Below are positions 41,804-51,696 of a stretch of DNA of 64,000 bases, one piece after another. The translations under genes and the position numbers were made by a program. How positions within the stretch are numbered: the stretch's first letter is position 1; each line of letters begins with the position of its first letter. Below the pieces are notes generated by a model, which saw only the letters and a list, made by a program, of their open reading frames with translations, was not told the DNA's origin and did no database searches. The DNA is from Patiriisocius sp047730165 (lineage in GTDB: Bacteria > Bacteroidota > Bacteroidia > Flavobacteriales > Flavobacteriaceae): NCBI RefSeq assembly GCF_047730165.1, contig NZ_CP159834.1, positions 744,001 through 808,000 on the forward strand. The letters are read 5' to 3'.

Positions 41804-44800
41804 TTAATCCTCTTCAATAAATAAATAGTTTAATTGTTTATTATTAAAAGCCGTATTAAACATTTTAATTTCTTCAGAAACGAGCTGGTCAAATTTCAGT
41901 AGCTCCTCATTAATTTGGCTGGTCAACTCATTTTTCACTGCAAGATCTTGAGTCGTTGGTGGGAAATCGTCCATACTCACTAAGCTATTCAAGTGTGCTA
42001 GTTTATTGGTCAATCTTATAGGAAAATTTAAGGGGTCTTGTCCGCTCTTATTTTGAGTTTGATACAAGGCCTTTTCAATATCTGAAAATTGTTCGCTCAA
42101 AGTATCTGCTTTCTCCACCAAGTCTTTTACAGCATCATTGTCCTTGTACTGAGATTTAAATGCCTTTAGCTGATCATTAATATTTCTTATTTTCTTGATA
42201 GATTTATGCGCCTTATCAACGGTCTCATTTACGTCTGTTACAAAATCAAATTGCTTTTGCATTCCGGCCGTATCTGTCTCTGCATTTTTATCTGCGACTA
42301 TCTTGAAGGTCTGCGTTTGTGTAGGTTGATCCTCTATTTCGAGCACCACTTTATATGAGCCAGGCACCGCTTGTGGCGCACTAGTACTTGCCCACCATAA
42401 GACCATTCCTTTTAATCGTTCTGCGTCTTTACCACGCATATTCCAAGTGTGATAATTAGCTCCTTCTTTTACTTCAAGTTTGTCTATATTATTTTCTTTA
42501 TCCGCCTTGGTGCTAAATTTCTTAATCGTGTCATTCTGCATATTTAAATAACTTAAAGACACTTTTTTATCTGTGGACTTGTCCGTTGTTTCTGAAATGT
42601 TCTTCAAATTAAAATACGTCATCACACCACTTGGATGATTTGTACCCTCTGCAAGGGAGCCGCTTCGTGAGCCTCCACCCATACGGTAGGTGTCTTTGGG
42701 CTTGAATAAGAAATCGTTGTTGTTTTTTGCATCAGCCAATTGATGAATCACACTAAGATCGTCTATAATCCAAAGACTTCTGCCCTGCGTTGCAACGATC
42801 AAGTTGCCATCTTTCAAGGCTAAATCTGTAATAGGAACAATAGGTAAATTAAGCTGAAATGGTTGCCAGTTAGCTCCGTCATTGAAAGAAATATAGAGTC
42901 CTGTTTCTGTTCCTGCATAGAGTAATCCTTTTTGTGTTGGGTCTTCTCTAACCACCCTTGTAAAATGCTCCTTTGCTATTCCGTTTGTTATTTTTTTCCA
43001 CGATTTTCCATAATCCACGGTCTTATATAAGTAAGGTGCAAAATCTCCAGTTTTATATTTTGTTCCCGCTACATAACACGTTCCAGCATCATATCTAGAT
43101 GGCTCCACACTATTAATCATCATCCATTCTGGCATTCCCTTTGGCGTTACATTCTGCCAATCTTTCCCTCCGTTTTGCGATACATTTATCAAGCCGTCAT
43201 CACTTCCTGTCCATAACAAACCTTCTTTAACTGGGCTTTCTGCTGCGGCAAAAATGGTACAGTAATATTCTACTGAGGTATTATCTTGTGTGATGGGCCC
43301 TCCAGAAGATTTCTGTTTTTCAGCCACATCTCTAGTTAAGTCTGGGCTCAACAACTCCCAGCTTTCTCCTTCGTTTGTGGTAGCGTGTAAATGATTTGAA
43401 GCCGTGTATAATTTCTTAGGGTTATGCGGTGAAAAGAAAATAGGGAAGTTCCATTGAAATCTATATTTCATGTCTTCTACACCATGTCCCATTGGGTTGT
43501 CTGGCCAAACACTAATGCTCCGTACCGTGTTTTTCTCGTGATTGTAACGTGTTAAGAATCCATCATAACTTCCGCCATACACGATATCATTATTTAATGG
43601 GTCTACCGCAATGTGAGCGCTTTCTCCTCCGGCAGTGCTTTCCCAATTGTCTTCCCCTATGCTTCTACCTTCGGTGCGATGCGGGATTCTAATCGTTGAG
43701 TTATCTTGCTGTGCAGCATAAATACGATATGGGAAGGCATTGTCTGTGGTCACTCTGTAAAACTGTGAGGTGGGTTGGTTATAATAAGTACTCCACGTCT
43801 CGCCTCCGTCATAACTTATCTGTGCGCCACCATCGTCTCCTATAATCATTCTGTTAGGATCTTCTGGAGCTATCCATAAATCATGATGATCCCCGTGCGG
43901 TGCATTATATGTTTCGTATGTTTTACCACCATCTGTGCTTTTATGATAGCGCACATTTAAGACATACATCACATCTTCATCTTTAGTGTCTGCATAAATA
44001 CGTGTGTAATACCAGGCACGCTGACGTAGTTTGCGTTCGTCGTTTATTTTACTCCACGTCTCGCCTCCGTCATCACTCCTATACACACCGCCTTTATCTT
44101 TGTTCTCTACAATAGCCCAAACACGATCACTATTTGCTGGCGATACTGTCACGCCAATAATCCCTAGCGTGCCTTCTGCAAAACCTTTGTTTGTAGAAAT
44201 TTCTTTCCAAGTTTCGCCACTGTCTGTACTTTTCCAAAGCGCAGATCCATCACCTCCACTACTTAAGCTATAAGGAGTTCTTCTCACATTCCAAGTGGAT
44301 GCGTAGAGTATTCTTGGATTATTAGGATCCATAATTAAATCTACAGCTCCTGCATTTTCATTTACAAATAATGTTTTGCGCCAAGATGTTCCACCGTCTG
44401 TACTTTTAAAAACGCCGCGTTCTTGTGTGGGTTTATAAATATTCCCCATCACTCCGGCAAATACTGTATTAAAATCTGTAGGATGTACCACAATTCTAGG
44501 TACGTGACGACTCTCTTTTAATCCCGCTTGCGTCCATGTTTTTCCTGCGTTTTCAGATTTCCAGATACCATATCCTGATGACACATTACCACGTACTGTC
44601 TTTTCTCCACCACCCACATAAATAACATTGGGATCACTCTTAGCCACTTCGATGGCTCCAATGGAACCTCCAAAAAACCCATCAGATATATTTTCCCAAC
44701 TTCTGCCACCATTTTTGGTTTCCCAGATTCCACCTCCGGTAGATCCAAAATAGTAGAGATTCGGCTTCCCTGGAACCCCTGTTACAGCTGCGCTTCGGCC

Positions 44801-44941
44801 GCCTCTAAAAGGACCAATAAGCCTGTATTCTAATGCGTCATATAACGACTCGTCATATTGCTGCGCCTGTAAAGGTTGATTAAAATTTCCAATGAAAAAG
44901 AAGGCACAAAGAAGTGCTAAAAAAGAGCGGGTTGATTTCAT
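41804..44941 (-). CDS. Large exported Asp-box (VPS10/sortilin-like) beta-propeller protein
   Basis: 1045 aa with a signal peptide (about 1-26, PLQAQ). Residues 30-740 hold at least ten Asp-box turns of the form SxDGGxTW, for example STDGGTSWRK, SDDGGETWSK and SYDGGETWST, which build one or two beta-propellers as in sortilin and BNR sialidases. The C-terminal 300 residues are a beta domain plus a helical, coiled-coil-like end (about 925-1045). Databases often call such proteins glycosyl hydrolases, but I see no sialidase Arg triad and would not assign an enzyme activity. It is probably periplasmic or exported. A strong terminator follows. Confidence 0.82.
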   Translation of the reverse strand: MKSTRSFLALLCAFFFIGNFNQPLQAQQYDESLYDALEYRLIGPFRGGRSAAVTGVPGKPNLYYFGSTGGGIWETKNGGRSWENISDGFFGGSIGAIEVAKSDPNVIYVGGGEKTVRGNVSSGYGIWKSENAGKTWTQAGLKESRHVPRIVVHPTDFNTVFAGVMGNIYKPTQERGVFKSTDGGTSWRKTLFVNENAGAVDLIMDPNNPRILYASTWNVRRTPYSLSSGGDGSALWKSTDSGETWKEISTNKGFAEGTLGIIGVTVSPANSDRVWAIVENKDKGGVYRSDDGGETWSKINDERKLRQRAWYYTRIYADTKDEDVMYVLNVRYHKSTDGGKTYETYNAPHGDHHDLWIAPEDPNRMIIGDDGGAQISYDGGETWSTYYNQPTSQFYRVTTDNAFPYRIYAAQQDNSTIRIPHRTEGRSIGEDNWESTAGGESAHIAVDPLNNDIVYGGSYDGFLTRYNHEKNTVRSISVWPDNPMGHGVEDMKYRFQWNFPIFFSPHNPKKLYTASNHLHATTNEGESWELLSPDLTRDVAEKQKSSGGPITQDNTSVEYYCTIFAAAESPVKEGLLWTGSDDGLINVSQNGGKDWQNVTPKGMPEWMMINSVEPSRYDAGTCYVAGTKYKTGDFAPYLYKTVDYGKSWKKITNGIAKEHFTRVVREDPTQKGLLYAGTETGLYISFNDGANWQPFQLNLPIVPITDLALKDGNLIVATQGRSLWIIDDLSVIHQLADAKNNNDFLFKPKDTYRMGGGSRSGSLAEGTNHPSGVMTYFNLKNISETTDKSTDKKVSLSYLNMQNDTIKKFSTKADKENNIDKLEVKEGANYHTWNMRGKDAERLKGMVLWWASTSAPQAVPGSYKVVLEIEDQPTQTQTFKIVADKNAETDTAGMQKQFDFVTDVNETVDKAHKSIKKIRNINDQLKAFKSQYKDNDAVKDLVEKADTLSEQFSDIEKALYQTQNKSGQDPLNFPIRLTNKLAHLNSLVSMDDFPPTTQDLAVKNELTSQINEELLKFDQLVSEEIKMFNTAFNNKQLNYLFIEED

Positions 44942-45029
44942 GAGTTAAATATTTTCTGAAATCTAAAGATAATTAAAACCTTAGGATTCTGCTACGTCCT
45001 GTTTTTCTGCTTTATAAAATATAGGAGTA

Positions 45030-45713
45030 TTAATCTTTGATAAATTTTAAAATGTTACTACCTGCTTCAGAAACAACTTTTATAAAATAGACGCCGCTAG
45101 TTAATGAAGTTAAGGCAATGTCTTGCCCATTAAAAGTTGTCGTTTTTACAACAGTCTTCCCTATTACATCTAAGATAGAATAAGATTCAATCACTTGGCT
45201 TTTATCTTCAATTTTTAGAATGTTTGTTGTGGGATTTGGGTAGATAATAATTGAATTAAGTAATTGTTCTTCTATAGATAATAATTGGTTCGCAAAGTCA
45301 TTCCCAAAACCTGGAGCGCCCTCAAATGAGAAAAAATCATTGTCTCCAGAATTATAAACCTGCATCCACAGATCGTATTCTTCTTCAAGCTCCCAAAATG
45401 ATTCATAAACATCTCCATTAGAGCAACCAGAGGTGTCAATTATGTGATCTACTGGTCTTATATAATTGTATTCTGAATCCTCCGTATAGATAAAAATTCC
45501 AGTCCTAGTGGCACAGTTATCTGTAGCTATAAATGATAGGTCTGGGTTGATAATTATTTGTCTGGATGTAGAGGGTGTAAAATGAGAAGATGGCCCAAGA
45601 TCCGAGTGTTGAGCTACTAAATACCACGTTTGATATAGAATTGGATCAGGGTCTTGAGAAAATCCTTGAAACGAAATAGTTAATAAAGTGACTAATAGAA
45701 CAGTGTTTTTCAA
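45030..45713 (-). CDS. Exported protein with type IX secretion sorting tail
   Basis: 227 aa. Signal peptide (about 1-19, GFSQD), then a lipocalin-like small domain (about 25-135: LYQTWYLVA, SFIATDNCATRTG) with two Cys pairs probably oxidised. The final 80 residues are a T9SS type A sorting domain: IIIYPNPTTNILKIEDKSQ, DVIGKTVVK, LTSGVYFIKV and a Lys-rich end. That tail predicts passage through the outer membrane by the gliding/Por system, with the domain cut off afterwards. What the lipocalin-like part binds is not evident. The MATE gene lies 38 bases upstream on the same strand. Confidence 0.87.
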   Translation of the reverse strand: MKNTVLLVTLLTISFQGFSQDPDPILYQTWYLVAQHSDLGPSSHFTPSTSRQIIINPDLSFIATDNCATRTGIFIYTEDSEYNYIRPVDHIIDTSGCSNGDVYESFWELEEEYDLWMQVYNSGDNDFFSFEGAPGFGNDFANQLLSIEEQLLNSIIIYPNPTTNILKIEDKSQVIESYSILDVIGKTVVKTTTFNGQDIALTSLTSGVYFIKVVSEAGSNILKFIKD

Positions 45714-45751
45714 AATCGTTCAATTTTAGATTACTAACGATAGTTAAAAAC

Positions 45752-47161
45752 TTAGGGTTCTACTAAATCTTTCTTCACAGCCCGCCTTAAAAAATAGCCC
45801 GTTACAGCTGTGGAAAGCACATCTGCAATAGGGAAGGAAATCCAGACACCAAACACGCCGTAATAGTGTGGCAAAATTAAAATCAAGGGAATTAAAAAGA
45901 AACCCTGTTTTGTCAAATTGAGTAATAATGCTGGAATCACACGACCAATGGCCTGAAAATAAGAACCCCCAATTAATTGAATTACAATCACTGGTGTCGC
46001 GGCAAAAACCCACCGTAAAGCGTTTGGAGTCCTTTTGAGAAGTTCTGCATTTTCTGCTATAGTTCCTAAATCTTGTCCACTTTTATTACTAATAAAAATT
46101 CCCACAAAAGGTTCTGCAAAAATCATTATCAAAATGAAAATACCCAAAGCTAATATCCCCGAATATATCACAGAAGTGTTAATAGCCTCGCGAACTCGTT
46201 GAAATTTTCCTGCTCCAAAATTATAACCTGCAATAGGCATAAATCCTTGGTTAACACCAATCACAGGAAACAACGCGAACATTAAGGCCCGGCTGATTAT
46301 GCCATAACTGGCTACGTCAATAGCGTCGCCATAACTAATCAGTACATTATTTAGTAAAATAGTCAAAATGGCAATAACGCCTTGTCGCGCTAATGTCACT
46401 GCACTTAGCCCGCTTATTTCTTTTACTATTTTAGAATCTAAAACAAAACTTCGAAGCTTTAGTCGTAATTCACTTTTAAAAATGAAGAACCAAACAATGA
46501 ATAAGAAACATACGGTATAACTAATAAATGTAGCCCAAGCAGCTCCTGCCATTCCATAATCAAAAACATTAATAAGCACATAATCCATCCCAATATTCCC
46601 AATGGCTGGGAGCATCATGGCATACATGGCAAATTTTGGTTTTCCCTCGGCACGAATCACATTATTCCCCATCATACACATGGCAAGCATCACGATACCA
46701 TACAATACGATGCGATAATAGGTAAGTGCTAAATCTCTGAAGCTGTCATCCGCACCAAAAAAGTTTATAGCATAATCTTGAAAAACAAGTCCAAGAACTG
46801 CTAGCAATCCAGACGTCAGAAATGTCAATGTCGTTTGATTTCCGAAGACCTTTAAAGCCTTCTCATCATCCCCTTTCCCAAGAGCACGTGACAAGACAGA
46901 GCTTCCACCAATACCAACGGCAAGACCAATCGCAGCGATAAAAAATGTGACGGGCAATACCACCGTGATAGCAGAAATGGCTAGTGGACCAATCCATCTT
47001 CCTACAAAGATGGTATCTACAATGATGTTTAGTGACATCACTAGAATCCCGATAGATGCTGGGACTGCTTGCTTTATGAGTAAGCTGCTTATCGAGGCTG
47101 TGCCTAATGAGTCTGAGTTTTTTTTCAAGAACCTTTTATTATGCGATCGCAGTTTCGACAT
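45752..47161 (-). CDS. MATE-family efflux transporter
   Basis: 469 aa, twelve membrane helices with two similar halves. The first helix begins LIKQAVPASIGILVMSLN and a later one has GVNQGFMPIAGYNFGAG, the usual bacterial MATE landmarks (NorM/DinF branch). Members export drugs or metabolites in exchange for Na+ or H+. The ATG start overlaps the hemH end by 23 bases; a TTG at 47128 would avoid the overlap and is also plausible. With hemH upstream in the same operon, export of a tetrapyrrole intermediate is conceivable, though nothing in the sequence shows it. Confidence 0.9.
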   Translation of the reverse strand: MSKLRSHNKRFLKKNSDSLGTASISSLLIKQAVPASIGILVMSLNIIVDTIFVGRWIGPLAISAITVVLPVTFFIAAIGLAVGIGGSSVLSRALGKGDDEKALKVFGNQTTLTFLTSGLLAVLGLVFQDYAINFFGADDSFRDLALTYYRIVLYGIVMLAMCMMGNNVIRAEGKPKFAMYAMMLPAIGNIGMDYVLINVFDYGMAGAAWATFISYTVCFLFIVWFFIFKSELRLKLRSFVLDSKIVKEISGLSAVTLARQGVIAILTILLNNVLISYGDAIDVASYGIISRALMFALFPVIGVNQGFMPIAGYNFGAGKFQRVREAINTSVIYSGILALGIFILIMIFAEPFVGIFISNKSGQDLGTIAENAELLKRTPNALRWVFAATPVIVIQLIGGSYFQAIGRVIPALLLNLTKQGFFLIPLILILPHYYGVFGVWISFPIADVLSTAVTGYFLRRAVKKDLVEP

Positions 47162-48179
47162 CTACCATGCGCCATTCTTCTACGATATTTGCGAGCACTT
47201 GTGCAAAATCATCTCGGTCATTTAGGCAAGGTATTACCGAAAATTCTTCTCCACCTACTTCGTGAAAAATCTCTTCTCCTTCCATCGCAATTTCTTCCAA
47301 AGTTTCTAAACAATCGCTTACAAATGCAGGAGTAACAACGACCATTTTCTTAACACCCGCTTTTCCCATTCTTTCAATGGTCCTGTCGGTATAGGGCTGC
47401 AACCATGGGTCAAAACCTAATCGTGATTGAAACGTAGTAGAATAAGTTCCATTTTTCAATCCTAGAAATTTAGCCACATTTACAGTAACCATTTCGCATT
47501 GATGACGGTAACAAAACTCGTGTTGCTCGCTGCCTTTTTTAAAGCAACATTTTCCATCCATTTTACAATTTCCGTTGGTTACATCACTTTTCCTGATATG
47601 TCGTTCTGGAATACCGTGATAACTAAAAAGTAAATGTTCGTACTCTAGCTCCTTTAATTTTTCTCCTATACTTTCTGAAAGTACTTTTATATAATCTTGT
47701 CTTTTGCCAAAAGAGGCCGTTCGTGTAATTTTTAATGTTGGAAAATATTCCGTCACAAGTTCATCTATTCTCACATCGATGGTCTCTGTAGTGGCCATTG
47801 CAAATTGCGGGTACAAGGGTATCGTTTTAATTTCAGTACACCCTTGGTCCACTAATGCTTGTAATCCTTTTTTTAAGGTCATTGCTCCATAACGCATTGC
47901 CAAGCCTACAGGAATATTGAGTTTAGACTGCACCTTTTTCTGTAATCGTTCTGAAAGCACAATCAATGGAGAACCTTCATCCCACCAGATTTTAGCATAT
48001 GCGGCGGCGGCTTTTTTCGGTCTTGTGTTTAAAACAATACCGCGCACTAATAATATGCGCGCCCATCGTGGTACATCTATTACTCGTGGATCCATCAAGA
48101 ATTCATCGAGGTATTTTTTTACATCTTTCGGTTTTGTACTATCGGGTGAACCAAGATTTACTAGAAGAACTCCTTTCAT
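47139..48179 (-). CDS. hemH: Ferrochelatase
   Basis: 346 aa. It opens GVLLVNLGSPDSTKPKDV and keeps the active-site His in FSYHGIPERHI and the acidic LETLEEIAMEG block. A Cys-rich insertion (NCKMDGKCCFKKGSEQHEFC) could hold an iron-sulfur or zinc site, as in some other ferrochelatases, but this is not certain. The enzyme inserts Fe(II) into protoporphyrin IX at the membrane to give heme, the last step of the pathway whose other genes lie downstream of the AraC gene. It runs opposite to hemA, with the AraC gene between, and overlaps the MATE gene. Confidence 0.95.
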   Translation of the reverse strand: MKGVLLVNLGSPDSTKPKDVKKYLDEFLMDPRVIDVPRWARILLVRGIVLNTRPKKAAAAYAKIWWDEGSPLIVLSERLQKKVQSKLNIPVGLAMRYGAMTLKKGLQALVDQGCTEIKTIPLYPQFAMATTETIDVRIDELVTEYFPTLKITRTASFGKRQDYIKVLSESIGEKLKELEYEHLLFSYHGIPERHIRKSDVTNGNCKMDGKCCFKKGSEQHEFCYRHQCEMVTVNVAKFLGLKNGTYSTTFQSRLGFDPWLQPYTDRTIERMGKAGVKKMVVVTPAFVSDCLETLEEIAMEGEEIFHEVGGEEFSVIPCLNDRDDFAQVLANIVEEWRMVDVETAIA

Positions 48180-48361
48180 AAAATAAATAGTATAGTCTGA
48201 ACCTGATAAAGGGCATTTGTCCTTAACACCAGCTCAGTGTGACTTTAATATTGACAAAAATAATGCTTATTGGTTTGTTTAAGAAGAAGATGCAATAGAT
48301 TAACAAAATGTTACAATAAGCATTGTTTCTAGCCTACCAAGTTTGAATACAAAAAGGGTTG

Positions 48362-49270
48362 TTAGGAGCTCAACCCCATAACAAATTTCTTAGGCGTCGT
48401 CCCAAATTTCTTTTTAAAAGCTGCAATAAAATGACTCGCGGTACTGTACCCCACTTTTAGACCTACTTCATTTACATTATGAGAGCCTGCGGCAAGTAAT
48501 TGTCTCGCAACTTCCATTTTGTAATCTGATAAAAAAGTAAAGACGGGAGCCCCATAAACTTGTTTAAACCCCTCTTTAAGTTTGTTTATTGGTAGTTGAA
48601 TTTCGTCACTCAACTCTCTTAATGTAGGCGGTTCTGCCATTCTTGCAATAATAATCTGTTTGGCTTTTTTAATTTTTGCCACGTTCATCTCGTCCACTAA
48701 AAATGGACATTGCTCCACATCAACATCTTCTTCACGATTAAAATAAAGGCTCAATAGTTCATAGGCTTTCCCTTTAAAATAAAGTGGTTTTACGGAAGGG
48801 TGCAGATTGTAATTCATCAACTGGTTAAGTACAATTGCCATAGAAGGTGAAATTGTTGCATCCTTATAATATTTTCGATCCTTATTTTCGTCGCTTAAAA
48901 ATGATATGTAATTCGCTTCGGTAGAGAAAAGTGTGTGAAATTTTTTGATAGGCAAGAGAACAGAAATGACCCAAGAATGTGGCGCAACACTCACCTCAAT
49001 AGGCAAATCCCTTTGTGGATTGTACAACAATAAAGAGCTGTTTTCCTGAATTGGCAATCTATAACTTCCGTTATTAAAACTAAACGAACCACTGCCCTTT
49101 ACACAAAAATGAAACTGAATATAATTTGAATTTACATCTCGTTTAAATAACTGATTATCAACTGTTTCATTATTAAATTTTAGGATAAAAAAACCTTCTT
49201 CAATTGTGGTTTCTCTATAAGTACCTTGAGCGATACTTTCTGAAATAGTATTGGTTTTAGAATTGTTCAT
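48362..49270 (-). CDS. AraC-family regulator divergent from hemA
   Basis: 302 aa. The N-terminal part (about 1-190) is a ligand-sensing region without recognised family motifs (FHFCVKGSGSFSF is cupin-like). The C-terminal AraC domain (about 205-302) has two helix-turn-helix units, PTLRELSDEIQLPINKLKEGF and VNEVGLKVGYSTASHFIAAF, ending in the usual GTTPKKF. Its place between hemH and hemA, divergent from hemA and with a dyad between the two promoters, makes it the obvious candidate to control heme synthesis, perhaps by sensing heme or iron. That is inferred from position. Similar PchR-like proteins elsewhere sense siderophores. Confidence 0.88.
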   Translation of the reverse strand: MNNSKTNTISESIAQGTYRETTIEEGFFILKFNNETVDNQLFKRDVNSNYIQFHFCVKGSGSFSFNNGSYRLPIQENSSLLLYNPQRDLPIEVSVAPHSWVISVLLPIKKFHTLFSTEANYISFLSDENKDRKYYKDATISPSMAIVLNQLMNYNLHPSVKPLYFKGKAYELLSLYFNREEDVDVEQCPFLVDEMNVAKIKKAKQIIIARMAEPPTLRELSDEIQLPINKLKEGFKQVYGAPVFTFLSDYKMEVARQLLAAGSHNVNEVGLKVGYSTASHFIAAFKKKFGTTPKKFVMGLSS

Positions 49271-49312
49271 TTATTTAGAATTGTTTTAAATAACCTTTGA
49301 GCCGAACTACGA

Positions 49313-49320
49313 CAAAGATA
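49313..49320 (-). promoter_or_regulatory. -7 element of the AraC gene
   Basis: TATCTTTG on the minus strand, an exact TAnnTTTG match, lies 43 bases ahead of the ATG at 49270. No TTG is visible at the usual spacing. Confidence 0.45.
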
Positions 49321-49368
49321 CGTATTTATTGATTCTCGGGCGTTTTTAAGATAATTATGAGAATTTTC

Positions 49369-49402
49369 AACGCGTATCGACACTTATGATACCGCTAGCG
49401 TT
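49369..49402. promoter_or_regulatory. Dyad between the araC and hemA promoters
   Basis: AACGC-GTATC (49369-49378) mirrors GATAC (49388-49392) and GCGTT (49398-49402), giving a split palindrome of 34 bases. It sits between the two divergent -7 elements, close to hemA, where an activator or repressor of hemA would bind. Confidence 0.4.
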
Positions 49403-49424
49403 ACTTTTTAGTTAATTGTTATTT

Positions 49425-49432
49425 TAAATTTG
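49425..49432 (+). promoter_or_regulatory. -7 element of hemA
   Basis: TAAATTTG is an exact TAnnTTTG match 28 bases before the hemA start. The -33 region is only TTT-rich, without a TTG, which would suit a promoter needing an activator. Confidence 0.5.
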
Positions 49433-49460
49433 TGCTCTTAACTCCGCTCAAGGACTACAA

Positions 49461-50771
49461 TTGGTATCTAAGTGGATTGAAGAACAAAGAAACAACGCTA
49501 TCGGCACGAATATCAATCATCTGAATCCTATTTCGAAAGAAGCATTCTTCGCTATTGGTCTTAACTATAAAAAGGCTGATGCAGAGATTCGTGGTCATTT
49601 TAGTATTTCCGAAGCTGCTCAAAAAGCAATTATTACTTCAGCAAAAGAAGAAGGGATTTCTTCACTCACGCTAATATCTACTTGTAATCGCACTGAAATT
49701 TATGGCTTTGCGAGAGAAGCAAATGACTTAATAAAACTACTTTGCGCGCATACTAATGGAACCGTCGAGGAGTTTAACCGCGTTTCTTACGCTCATAAAG
49801 GACAACAAGCGGTCGCTCATTTATTCAAGGTAGGAACGGGTCTTGATAGTCAGATTTTAGGAGATTTTGAAATCATTAGCCAACTACGAGCTGGGCTCAG
49901 TCGTTCTAAAAAAACAGGCGTTCTCAATGTCTATATGGAGCGACTAGGAAACGCAGTTATCCAGGCCAGCAAACGCATTAAAAATGAAACTGAAATTTCT
50001 ACGGGAGCGACCTCAGTAAGTTTTGCCGCTGTGCAATATATTATGGCTCGTGTACCTTATGTTTCTGAAAAGAATATTCTGCTTTTCGGGATTGGTAAAA
50101 TAGGACGTAACACCTGTGAAAATCTTATTAAGCACACAAAAAACGAACATATCACGCTCATTAATCGCACAAAGATTAAGGCTGAAGAAATGGCCGGTAA
50201 GTTTAATCTAGTCGTTAAAGAATACTCAAATATCCAGAGCGAAATTGCAGCTAGCGATATACTTATCGTAGCTACAGGCGCTCAGCAACCCACGATTTCC
50301 AAAGAGCTTTTATACCTTAAAAAACCATTGTTGATCTTGGATCTATCTATCCCAAAGAATGTTTCAGAATCAGTAAGAGAAAATCCTAATGTAACTCTAA
50401 TTCACTTAGATGAATTAAGCAAAGTGACGGACGCAACGCTAGAACACCGCCAATCACAAATTCCAATGGCACAAGGGATCATTGAAGAAGTGGTACTAGA
50501 GTTTAATACGTGGGCAAAAAACAGAGCTTTTGCTCCAACTATTAAAGCACTAAAATCTAAGCTTAGCGAGATTAAAGCAGGAGAAATAGATAATCAACGT
50601 CGGAAAATTTCAGGTTTTAACGAGGATCAAGCAGAGATTATCAGTAATCGTATTATTCAAAAAATTACGACCCACTTTGCCAACCATCTAAAAGGTGCAA
50701 ATGGTAAAACCGAGCAAAGCATAGAACTAATCAATCAAGTTTTTCAACTTCAAAATGAAAATGATGCCTAA
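49461..50771 (+). CDS. hemA: Glutamyl-tRNA reductase
   Basis: TTG start, 436 aa. The catalytic domain has Cys75 in STCNRTEIYGF, which attacks glutamyl-tRNA. The NADPH domain begins near 200 (ILLFGIGKIGRNTC), and the C-terminal dimerisation helix runs to the end. The enzyme makes glutamate-1-semialdehyde from Glu-tRNA(Glu), the committed step of the C5 route. About 25 extra residues precede the usual start of the domain, so a different, shorter start is possible, but no ATG lies in frame nearby. hemC overlaps the last bases, so hemA to hemE form one unit. Confidence 0.95.
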   Translation: MVSKWIEEQRNNAIGTNINHLNPISKEAFFAIGLNYKKADAEIRGHFSISEAAQKAIITSAKEEGISSLTLISTCNRTEIYGFAREANDLIKLLCAHTNGTVEEFNRVSYAHKGQQAVAHLFKVGTGLDSQILGDFEIISQLRAGLSRSKKTGVLNVYMERLGNAVIQASKRIKNETEISTGATSVSFAAVQYIMARVPYVSEKNILLFGIGKIGRNTCENLIKHTKNEHITLINRTKIKAEEMAGKFNLVVKEYSNIQSEIAASDILIVATGAQQPTISKELLYLKKPLLILDLSIPKNVSESVRENPNVTLIHLDELSKVTDATLEHRQSQIPMAQGIIEEVVLEFNTWAKNRAFAPTIKALKSKLSEIKAGEIDNQRRKISGFNEDQAEIISNRIIQKITTHFANHLKGANGKTEQSIELINQVFQLQNENDA

Positions 50772-51678
50772 GGTTATTCGCATAGGGACCCGTGATAGCG
50801 CACTCGCGTTGTGGCAAGCCAATACCGTTACAAGGCAACTAGAAAGTCTAGGCTACAAAACAGAATTAGTTCCAGTAAAATCTACAGGAGATTTAATCCT
50901 AGACAAACCATTGTACGAAATGGGTATCACCGGGATTTTTACAAAAACACTAGATGTTGCCATGCTTAATGGAACGGTAGATATTGCCGTACATAGTATG
51001 AAAGATGTACCCACGGCATTACCAAAAGGAATTATCCAAACCGCCGTTTTAGAACGCGCAGCAACAGAAGATATTCTGGTTAAAAAGTGCGAAATAGATT
51101 ATACAAAACACTTTATAGTCGCAACTGGAAGCTTAAGAAGAAAAGCACAATGGCTCAACCGTTATCCACATCACACCGTGGTTGATCTCCGCGGAAATGT
51201 AAATACCCGATTAGAAAAACTTCAAAATAACAACTGGGACGGCGCCATCTTTGCAAAAGCAGGCTTGAAAAGAATCAACGTTCTTCCTGAAAACCATATA
51301 GAATTAGACTGGATGCTCCCTGCACCCGCTCAAGGCGCAATGGTTATTGTTTCACTGGAAACAGACAAATACTGTACAGAAGCTGTATCAAAATTAAACC
51401 ACGAACCTTCTCGAATCTGTACGCAGATAGAACGTGATTTTTTAAGAAAACTGGAAGGTGGATGTACTGCTCCCATTGGAGCATTAGCCCAAATTGTTGG
51501 AGAACGTATCGAGTTTAAAGGATGTTTGTTTTCGATTGATGGAACTGAAAAGATAGAAATAGCTAAAACGATTTCTTTAGATAATTACAAGAAAGGTGGT
51601 ATTGAAGCGGCAGTAGAGTTATTGGCAAATGGTGGAGAAGCTTTGATGATGCGAATTAAGAAAGAGATGAATATATAA
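50764..51678 (+). CDS. hemC: Porphobilinogen deaminase (hydroxymethylbilane synthase)
   Basis: I chose the ATG at 50764 (MPKVIRIGTRDSALAL), which overlaps the hemA stop by eight bases; ATGs at 50755 and 50761 are also in frame. Substrate-binding sites include GTRDSALALWQAN, VHSMKDVPTALP and TGSLRRKAQW. The dipyrromethane cofactor Cys is in LEGGCTAPIGALA. The enzyme joins four porphobilinogens into hydroxymethylbilane in the cytosol. At 304 aa it is of normal length. hemD follows 18 bases later. Confidence 0.95.
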   Translation: MPKVIRIGTRDSALALWQANTVTRQLESLGYKTELVPVKSTGDLILDKPLYEMGITGIFTKTLDVAMLNGTVDIAVHSMKDVPTALPKGIIQTAVLERAATEDILVKKCEIDYTKHFIVATGSLRRKAQWLNRYPHHTVVDLRGNVNTRLEKLQNNNWDGAIFAKAGLKRINVLPENHIELDWMLPAPAQGAMVIVSLETDKYCTEAVSKLNHEPSRICTQIERDFLRKLEGGCTAPIGALAQIVGERIEFKGCLFSIDGTEKIEIAKTISLDNYKKGGIEAAVELLANGGEALMMRIKKEMNI

Positions 51679-51696
51679 CCTTGTCAACATTACGAG

